A DNA stretch of 39,550 bases, from contig JALERL010000056.1 in assembly GCA_022764465.1 (NCBI GenBank), positions 1-39,550 of the forward strand. Reading direction: 5' to 3'. The notes beneath the pieces were generated by a model, which did no database searches, was not told where the DNA came from, and worked only from the letters and a program-made list of their open reading frames with translations. The DNA comes from Lachnospiraceae bacterium (GTDB taxonomy: Bacteria > Bacillota > Clostridia > Lachnospirales > Lachnospiraceae). Of this stretch, positions 34,014 through 39,550 are shown one piece after another. Position 1 is the first letter of the stretch. The number at the start of each line of letters is the position of its first letter. The translations under genes were made by a program, and so were the position numbers.

Positions 34014-35081
34014 CTACTCCTGCTTTTCCTTGTACTTCTCCATCCAGTATAGCAGAAGTGCAAGTAAATGATCGTCGTTTTTCCCATTTCGGATCTGCTC
34101 CGCTTCTGCCTCCGGCAGAGTTGAAATCCCATTCAGCAGTGTTACCGCTGTTTTCCATGCTGCTTTTTCCGTGATGAGCTTCCAGCGTACCTGATCCATC
34201 AGATGTATATAAAGCGTAAGCCCCACGCATGCGTCCTGCGGCAAATGTCCGGGTGCAAAACAATCGAATGTTAACAGCTTCGGATCGATCGCAAAGCGTC
34301 GCAGCCGGTACTGCATATTCTGCTCCCAACCGGTTCCGGTACGCTCTGTCATATACAGACGCAGCTCTTTTTTTACCGCCTCTGTCACAGCGGCTGCAAT
34401 ACATTCCCCCAGCTTCGTATCCGTTCCTGCGGCAGTTAAGGTTACCGGTGATCCCGGATCTGTAATGATCACGATTCCATCCGTCCCGGAACCACTGCAC
34501 AACTCACTCGAATAACAGCTTGCAAGCTGCAGCTCCCGGATGGATGCTGTCTTTGCTTCTGCTGCTACCATCAGAGCCGTCGCCATCGCACTCCGCGCAA
34601 GGTGTGCGGTAATATGTACAAAGATATTGACCGTTCCGGAAGTATGCGCCGCCGGCTCTTGTGTGCTGTGATAGATTCCATGCTCTTCCCACATCGTTGC
34701 CGGATCACCCGCACGTCTGCCGTTCACATCCAGACCTGCCGTGACCATTGCCGTCACTGTATACGACAAAAAACTGCGGGAGGCCATCACCATCCTCTCC
34801 ACCGGAGCGGCCGTCGAAAGTCCGGTACAGTGCTTCGGATCAAGCTCCATTCCCTTTGCGGCATATGCCAGATGTTCCTCATAGGTCACCCCATGCATCA
34901 TGCACATGCCGGTTGCCGGATCCTTGTCACAGTGATTGAACACATGCATACAATGCTCCGTAAACCCACCGTTTAAACAACTGGTAGATAACACCTCCCG
35001 CGCACCCGCAAAGGCAAGCAGCATGTTCTGTTTATCTAAGAAGATCTGGTCATTATTTTCCAGAATGCGTTCCCGCTCCAT
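34014..35081 (-). CDS. cbiZ: CbiZ, adenosylcobinamide amidohydrolase
   Basis: A 355-residue protein. The core has STSCLNGGF near residue 32, SGTVNIFVHITAHLARSAMA in the middle, then AAEAKTASIREL and SGSGTDGIVII, the pattern of the CbiZ family. The enzyme cuts the aminopropanol (nucleotide-loop) arm of cobinamide or pseudocobalamin to give cobyric acid, which CobD and CbiB can rebuild. It allows remodelling of foreign corrinoids and is thought to have come from archaea. About 80 residues at the C-terminus are helical and less familiar. The ribosome-binding site (GGGAG) lies within an IS200-type relic. Confidence 0.88.
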   Translation of the reverse strand: MERERILENNDQIFLDKQNMLLAFAGAREVLSTSCLNGGFTEHCMHVFNHCDKDPATGMCMMHGVTYEEHLAYAAKGMELDPKHCTGLSTAAPVERMVMASRSFLSYTVTAMVTAGLDVNGRRAGDPATMWEEHGIYHSTQEPAAHTSGTVNIFVHITAHLARSAMATALMVAAEAKTASIRELQLASCYSSELCSGSGTDGIVIITDPGSPVTLTAAGTDTKLGECIAAAVTEAVKKELRLYMTERTGTGWEQNMQYRLRRFAIDPKLLTFDCFAPGHLPQDACVGLTLYIHLMDQVRWKLITEKAAWKTAVTLLNGISTLPEAEAEQIRNGKNDDHLLALLLYWMEKYKEKQE

Positions 35082-35094
35082 GTGGATTCTCCCT

Positions 35095-35215
35095 TCCCAT
35101 ACAATACCTTTTTCCGATATTTTGGAATGAAAACGATGTGATATTTCTTGTTTATCCTCACCATTTCCAACTATTCCACTCCCCCCAGCATAACCGGGAG
35201 ATTAGACTTTTCATT
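35095..35215 (-). mobile_element. IS200/IS605-type relic (left end and first codons of TnpA)
   Basis: On the minus strand an ATG at 35164 opens MVRINKKYHIVFIPKYRKKV and LYGKG, the N-terminus of the Y1 transposase TnpA. It runs straight into the cbiZ start region with no further transposase sequence. Just upstream is a hairpin, CTCCC/GGGAG around CGGTTATGCTGG (35179-35200), as found at the left end of IS200-like elements. Only about 120 bp of an element near 700 bp remain, so the rest was lost by deletion. It lies between the S-component and cbiZ genes. The exact outer boundary near 35215 is a guess. Confidence 0.75.
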
Positions 35216-35228
35216 TAGCCGGTTCTGC

Positions 35229-36167
35229 TTACCGGTAGATTCCATACTTTAACTTCACACGCTCTAACTTACGGATGATCTTATCCCCTGCCACGAAGTT
35301 AAAGACCGCTGCGGTCGCGGCATGTGCAAAATCATACGGCACACCCGAGATATATAAAAGCTTAAGCGATGCAAGACTTAAGTCATTGCCTCCCTCAATC
35401 CCTGCCGAGGTCACGAGTGCACACACATTCATAATTCCTCCATAGACAACAAAGATTACAAAAAAAGTAAAAACCGTAAGTGTCACATCATCCACCGGAA
35501 GTCTTTTCCGTTGCAGGATCACACCAAGCAACAGTCCAAGCGCACCAAACAGATACAGTCTCCAGCCAAAAAAGGTCGTATCCGCTCCCGGAAAAAGCAG
35601 AAACAGCACATATGCGAGCAGCTCCGAAAATGCGATACAGAGCACCGGTCCCATGATCACCTTGAAATCCCTTGATTTTAACTTCTCCACGCTTGCCTTG
35701 TTAAATGCCAGTCCCGCTAAGAATCCCATCAGTCCCCAGCAGAACATCTGCCACGGCGTCCACGGTCCCTGCCCGTCAAAAAAGTTCATCACAAACCGCG
35801 CCAATGCACCGATGAAAAATCCTGCCTCCGGCCCAAGGGAGATTCCCGCAACAATGATCATCGCACTTCCCGCCTTAATGCCAAGTAGTCTCGAACAAAG
35901 TCCGTGGACACAGATCACAAGTGCTGTCATCATCGCAAGCAGCACGATCTCTCTTGCCCGTGGCTTCCGCTTTTCAAAGACCATGAAAAACGGAACCATG
36001 GTATAGACCAGTAAAAGCGTACTGATGATCATATACTTTCTGTCATCAAAAAATACAATCCCCGCTAAGATCGTAAGCGGAATACAAAGGAAGATAAAGA
36101 GCGAAGCAACAAGCGTCCTTTTTTTGTGTGCCCGCTCTATCTGCGCCTCGTCATAGCCTCTTCGCAT
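35229..36167 (-). CDS. ECF transporter S component, probable corrinoid-binding subunit
   Basis: A 312-residue membrane protein with about nine helices. It is longer than usual S components (about 180-220) because of N-terminal extra helices. The core from LLAMMTALVICVHGLCSRLL and VAGISLGPEAGFFIGALARF matches ECF S-component families. I start it at 36167 (GGAGG ten bases upstream), giving a 31-bp overlap with the ATPase gene. Sitting between EcfA and CbiZ, it most likely binds cobalamin or cobinamide. This is context-based, since S components cannot be assigned by fold alone. Confidence 0.8.
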   Translation of the reverse strand: MRRGYDEAQIERAHKKRTLVASLFIFLCIPLTILAGIVFFDDRKYMIISTLLLVYTMVPFFMVFEKRKPRAREIVLLAMMTALVICVHGLCSRLLGIKAGSAMIIVAGISLGPEAGFFIGALARFVMNFFDGQGPWTPWQMFCWGLMGFLAGLAFNKASVEKLKSRDFKVIMGPVLCIAFSELLAYVLFLLFPGADTTFFGWRLYLFGALGLLLGVILQRKRLPVDDVTLTVFTFFVIFVVYGGIMNVCALVTSAGIEGGNDLSLASLKLLYISGVPYDFAHAATAAVFNFVAGDKIIRKLERVKLKYGIYR

Positions 36168-37837
36168 CGCTTCACTACCTCCTCCCATGTCACCGCCTTC
36201 GGAAACCACTGTCTTGCAATACGGTTTGCCGTGGTCGTATAGTAATTGTTTCCTGCAAAAAAGTCCTCCGGTGACAGTGCCGGAATGCTGACTCCGTCAA
36301 AAAACATCGTACACCGGTCTGCATACTGTGCACAGAATTCAATGTCATGCGAAACCATAAGGATCGTTACTCCCTCTGACTTTAATCCCGTAAGGATCCC
36401 TGCAAGCTTCCGCTTAAAAAACGGGTCAAGTCCCTTGGTCGGTTCATCCATCACAAGGATCTCCGGCTCAAGCAGCAATATCTTTCCCAATGCAAGCCGC
36501 TGCTGTTCGCCACCGCTTAAGTCATAGGGATGCATCTGATCCATCCCGGAAAGCTCCATCTTTTCTAACATCTCCGTGATCTTTTGCTGCTTCACCTCAT
36601 CCGGTTCCCTGCTGTCACAGAGTGCTTCGTATAACTCCTCCCATACTGTGATCTCCGTAAACAGTGCCTGTGGATTCTGTGGAAGCATCAAAAGACGCTT
36701 TTCGATCATGACCTTTCCACGATAAGGCTTTAACATCTTACACAGGATCTTCATTGCCGTACTTTTTCCAACACCATTTCCACCGAGGATTGCAAACCAC
36801 TCGCCGCCTTTTACCGACAGGTTCAGCCCTCTTAAGATGTCCGGCAGCTCCCTGCCATAGCGGAACCATACATCCACAAAGCGGACTACTGCATCGGTAT
36901 CCTTCTTTTTCCAGAAGGGCTGTTTTGCCGTATGCTCCTGCACCGATGCCACTGAACCCTCAGATGCCGGGAAAATTCCCGCCTGTTCCATCTGTTCTTC
37001 CATCCAGAGTCTTCCCTCACGGACCGTCAGCGGCAGCTCTGACACCTCATCCTTCCCACAGATCCGGTTCACTTCCGATGCGATCTTCATGACTGCCGGC
37101 ATTCCGTAAAACATCGGATGTTTTTCTCCCTCCTGTAAGAATGCACCGACTCTGCCCGGTGTATCATCTGCGATCACGCTTCCCTGATCCATGACGATCA
37201 CGCGGTCCGCTATCGGAAAAAGTTCTTCTAAGCGGTGCTCCGAGATTAAGATCGTCGTTCCGATCTCCTGATTGATCTTATGCAGTGTCTGGATAAATTC
37301 CGAGGCCGCGATCGGATCCAGCTGTGCCGTCGGCTCATCTAAGATCAGGATCTTCGGCTGCATCACCATTATAGATGCAAGATTTAATAGCTGCTTCTGT
37401 CCACCGGAAAGCTCACAGATATTTTTCCGGAACCAGGTCTGGATATTAAAATAGCTTGCAATCTCCGCAACTCTCCGCTGGATCTCTTCCTGATGCATTC
37501 CAAGGCTTTCTAATCCGAATGCCAGCTCATGCCACACCTTGTCTGTCACGATCTGATTTTCCGGGTTCTGCTGCACAAAACCGATCTCGGAGGCATTCCT
37601 CCGGTCGTCCATCTCTTCGATCTCCGTTCCAAGATAGCAGATGCTTCCGGTCAGATTGCCATACGGCATCAGATTTTTTTTCAGGTGGCGGAGCAGTGTC
37701 GTCTTGCCACAGCCTGATTTTCCACAGAGTACGACAAATTCCGAGGCCGCGATCGACAGTGATACATCGTCTAATACCTTTTTATCACTGCCTGCATAAG
37801 TGAAGTTAACATTCTTTAACTCGATCATCTTTTTCAT
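36137..37837 (-). CDS. ECF transporter ATPase with two fused ABC domains
   Basis: About 566 residues. Domain 1 has Walker A CGKSGCGKTT, signature LSGGQKQLL and Walker B ILILDEPTAQLD. Domain 2 has Walker A GGNGVGKST, signature LSGGEQQRLALGK and Walker B ILVMDEPTKGLD. An Ala/Glu-rich linker of about 60 residues separates them. Most ECF systems use separate EcfA and EcfA' proteins, whereas fused forms occur in dedicated (group I-like) systems. The start is probably 37837 (within ecfT), with 37828 possible; the ribosome-binding site is weak. It powers uptake through EcfT and the S component. Confidence 0.93.
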   Translation of the reverse strand: MKKMIELKNVNFTYAGSDKKVLDDVSLSIAASEFVVLCGKSGCGKTTLLRHLKKNLMPYGNLTGSICYLGTEIEEMDDRRNASEIGFVQQNPENQIVTDKVWHELAFGLESLGMHQEEIQRRVAEIASYFNIQTWFRKNICELSGGQKQLLNLASIMVMQPKILILDEPTAQLDPIAASEFIQTLHKINQEIGTTILISEHRLEELFPIADRVIVMDQGSVIADDTPGRVGAFLQEGEKHPMFYGMPAVMKIASEVNRICGKDEVSELPLTVREGRLWMEEQMEQAGIFPASEGSVASVQEHTAKQPFWKKKDTDAVVRFVDVWFRYGRELPDILRGLNLSVKGGEWFAILGGNGVGKSTAMKILCKMLKPYRGKVMIEKRLLMLPQNPQALFTEITVWEELYEALCDSREPDEVKQQKITEMLEKMELSGMDQMHPYDLSGGEQQRLALGKILLLEPEILVMDEPTKGLDPFFKRKLAGILTGLKSEGVTILMVSHDIEFCAQYADRCTMFFDGVSIPALSPEDFFAGNNYYTTTANRIARQWFPKAVTWEEVVKRCEEAMTRRR

Positions 37838-38744
37838 ATACACTATTCCTATCCTGTTCCCATTTTCTTTGACTGTAAGCATCTAAAAGCATCGGCACTG
37901 CTAAAAAGACGGCATAGGCGGCTGCCACTGCCACCTGCATCCCGGAAAGCGGGTGATACTGCACCACCGGATAGTAGTACATCCGCATGCCTCCCATCAG
38001 ACAGCCGGCTGCTGCAAGGATGCCCGTACATCCAAGCAGTACAAACAGCTTTAAGTCCCGCACGGTAAAATGATACAGATGAAAACTCGTCCGTCCTTTT
38101 AGTCCATATCCCCTTGCTTCCATGGAATCTCCGGTCTCGATCGAAGCCTCTAGGGACCATGCGATCACGATTGAGATCTCTTTTGCCGCCTGTCGGATCT
38201 TTTTGATCGGATTCTTCATCGAAGGATTCCTTCCCATGCAGCGCTGTCCGGCCGCCACCTCTGCAAACCGCTGTTTCAACAGCGGAATATAACGCATGAC
38301 CATCGAGATCGTCAGTGCCAGCGATGGCACGATCCTGCCAAAAAGATACAAAAACTTATCGGTCGTTACGATCACCTGAAAACTGTAGAACCAGAGCAGG
38401 ACACTTCCAAACATGACTCCGGATGCAAGTCCGTAAAGTCCTGCTTCTAAGGTAATCCGCTGGTCATTCAGATAAAATAAAACAGTTGCACCATTGTGTG
38501 TAAAAAACAGATTAAACAGTGCCATCAGGATCACCAGCGGCAATACTGCACCAAAAAGGAAGTGCGCCGCACGTTTTCCGCGAAGCAGGATCGCATATAT
38601 ACATGCTCCCAGAAAGGAGAGCAGTAAAAACAGCGGATGTGTCGTAAACATGGTCAGACACACGATCCATATAAAATAGAAAAAATTCAGGCTTGGATGA
38701 CAGCGGGTAAATTCGCCGGTCTCTCCGATTCCATTCTGTGACAT
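37806..38744 (-). CDS. ecfT: ECF transporter transmembrane component EcfT
   Basis: A 312-residue membrane protein with the helix pattern of EcfT. The coupling motifs are present: IIVAWSLEASIETGDSMEAR-like region ending in EARGYGLKG, where Ala-Arg-Gly contacts the ATPase. It begins with an unusual short polar N-terminus (MSQNGIGETGEFTRCHPSLN). GGAGTG lies upstream of the start. It is the first gene of the transporter unit and directly follows the 364-bp palindromic element. Confidence 0.92.
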   Translation of the reverse strand: MSQNGIGETGEFTRCHPSLNFFYFIWIVCLTMFTTHPLFLLLSFLGACIYAILLRGKRAAHFLFGAVLPLVILMALFNLFFTHNGATVLFYLNDQRITLEAGLYGLASGVMFGSVLLWFYSFQVIVTTDKFLYLFGRIVPSLALTISMVMRYIPLLKQRFAEVAAGQRCMGRNPSMKNPIKKIRQAAKEISIVIAWSLEASIETGDSMEARGYGLKGRTSFHLYHFTVRDLKLFVLLGCTGILAAAGCLMGGMRMYYYPVVQYHPLSGMQVAVAAAYAVFLAVPMLLDAYSQRKWEQDRNSVYEKDDRVKEC

Positions 38745-38775
38745 GGGACACTCCTTCCGGGATTACTTGATTGCT

Positions 38776-39139
38776 AATTTATGGATGCCGTTTTTCGGCT
38801 CTTTTGATTATTTGTATTCATTCGACAGCTGTACAATCGCACCATAGTGTGCGTCTGTGTCACACACTCGATTTATGACGTGTCGTGTGGGAGTTACATG
38901 CCGTTCGACAGCTGAAGGTTGCATGGGCGCGGCTCGTCCAAGCTCATTATCTACCAGCTACCCAAAAGTAAATAGCGCGTTTGACGCACCCATGCATCAT
39001 AAACTTAGCTGGAGACGGCATTTACTCCCACTAGACTAAGGATTCTTGAGAGCGTGTGCCACAGGCGTACACTACGGCGCAATGGTGCATCTGGCGAATG
39101 TACACAAACTTCGAGCCGAAAACCGGCATCTAATAAATT
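38776..39139. repeat. 364-bp imperfect palindromic element (MITE-like)
   Basis: The two halves are inverted, diverged copies of each other. The outer ends pair: AATTTAT and GATGCCGTTTTTCGGCTC on the left, their inverse at 39113-39139 on the right, with few mismatches. Moving inward, further inverse matches are TTTGTATTCATTCG, AGTGTGCGTCTGTG, GTGGGAGTTACATGCCG and GCATGGGCGCG (38930-38940 against 38985-38995). The centre is an unpaired stretch of about 45 bp. No gene, stop-free frame or transposase is inside. An 11-bp word TTCGACAGCTG occurs twice in the left half. Base use differs from the neighbouring spacers, which are AT-rich with long homopolymers. I see no target-site duplication. Confidence 0.8.
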
Positions 39140-39232
39140 CACACAATTCCAATGAAATGTTCCGCTACCGTTAGATGCGCATCCCATATTTCCAGCTAGT
39201 CAACCCAAAATATTATGTGGGGATTTTACGAA

Positions 39233-39550
39233 TTACTGCATGGAGTTGTCCCCGACATCACATCCAAGATCACAGGTATACATCCAGACGATCTCATCCC
39301 CGTCCTGTACCGTATAGGCGGAGCAGCCGTAATTCGGGAACTGCCCGTTGACCTTATACATCCAGCCGCTTTCCCCGCCGGCATCGAACTCATACAGATA
39401 ACCGATTCCCTTGACATAATTGCCGGAATACAGCGGTGTATATTCTGCGTCCATCTGGATATTGTGATTCCTTGTCGCGGTGCGGAGTGCATAGTAAACG
39501 CTTTCCCCCTCCGGAATCTGTAACGTTGTCGTATCTAAGATCACACCATT
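39233..39550 (-). CDS. DUF4430 domain protein, C-terminal part (cut by window edge)
   Basis: The frame is open to the right edge, so the N-terminus is outside. The 105 visible residues hold one DUF4430 domain: a VYYALRTATRN helix, YLYEFDAGGESGWMYKVNG and QDGDEIVWMYTCDLG. DUF4430 resembles the C-terminal domain of transcobalamin, and the proteins are often secreted and placed next to ECF or corrinoid genes in Clostridia. Here it precedes ecfT, which fits a surface corrinoid-capture protein. The palindromic element separates the two genes. Confidence 0.85.
   Translation of the reverse strand, partial: NGVILDTTTLQIPEGESVYYALRTATRNHNIQMDAEYTPLYSGNYVKGIGYLYEFDAGGESGWMYKVNGQFPNYGCSAYTVQDGDEIVWMYTCDLGCDVGDNSMQ

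Noticed and set aside
38745-39232. Cobalamin riboswitch upstream of ecfT
   Set aside because: No B12-box-like core could be found on the minus strand; the segment is instead explained by the inverted-repeat element.

Overview
The window looks like a chromosome segment of a gut-type Clostridia, most likely a Lachnospiraceae. It has moderate GC, strong GGAGG ribosome-binding sites, sigma-A promoters, a partner-swapped energy-coupling-factor (ECF) corrinoid transporter, a fused UreAB urease subunit, and many MATE pumps and amidohydrolases of clostridial type. This assignment comes from protein style only. No rRNA or tRNA gene was recognised.

Layout. 1-5.6 kb is a cluster of MATE efflux genes: one cut by the left edge, one intact with its own MarR regulator, and two decayed by internal deletions. 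A structured leader resembling a guanidine-IV (mepA) riboswitch precedes one relic, and an HD-GYP protein lies between the two relics. 5.8-7.4 kb is accessory DNA: four 63-bp tandem repeats, a methyltransferase, a Fic relic and a GNAT acetyltransferase. 7.5-12.7 kb holds a frameshifted DUF362 ferredoxin protein, an amidohydrolase, the first copy of a 228-bp hairpin repeat, an operon of Cys-rich protein, M19 dipeptidase and TraX, and a small monooxygenase. 12.7-18.2 kb is one leftward operon with one clear promoter and one terminator: PatB/MalY C-S lyase, CysK-like beta-synthase, LanC-like protein, small membrane subunit (frameshifted) and sodium:solute symporter. I see no lanthipeptide precursor or dehydratase, so this looks like a thioether or sulfur amino-acid system rather than a lantibiotic cluster. 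It is the best candidate here for an undescribed system.

18.4-21.8 kb encodes a beta-helix lipoprotein with a repeat-rich linker, the second copy of the hairpin repeat, and an XRE membrane regulator that overlaps ureD tail to tail. 21.8-26.8 kb is a complete urease operon, ureAB-C-E-F-G-D. 27-28.4 kb is an ATPase_2/DUF234 protein with an unusual four-half-site promoter. 28.5-39.5 kb is a corrinoid salvage and remodelling block on the minus strand. It reads, in transcription order: DUF4430 protein (partial), EcfT, double EcfA, S component, CbiZ, CobC, CobD, CbiB, CobT, CobS, CobU and a second CobU-like protein. Together these would import corrinoids, cut cobinamide to cobyric acid (CbiZ), re-attach aminopropanol phosphate (CobD, CbiB) and rebuild the lower nucleotide loop (CobU, CobT, CobS, CobC).

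Mobile or repeated DNA interrupts this block twice: an IS200-type relic lies just before cbiZ, and a 364-bp near-palindromic element lies just before ecfT, where a cobalamin riboswitch might have been expected. Several genes carry frameshifts or deletions. Some of these could be sequencing errors, as noted in the entries.
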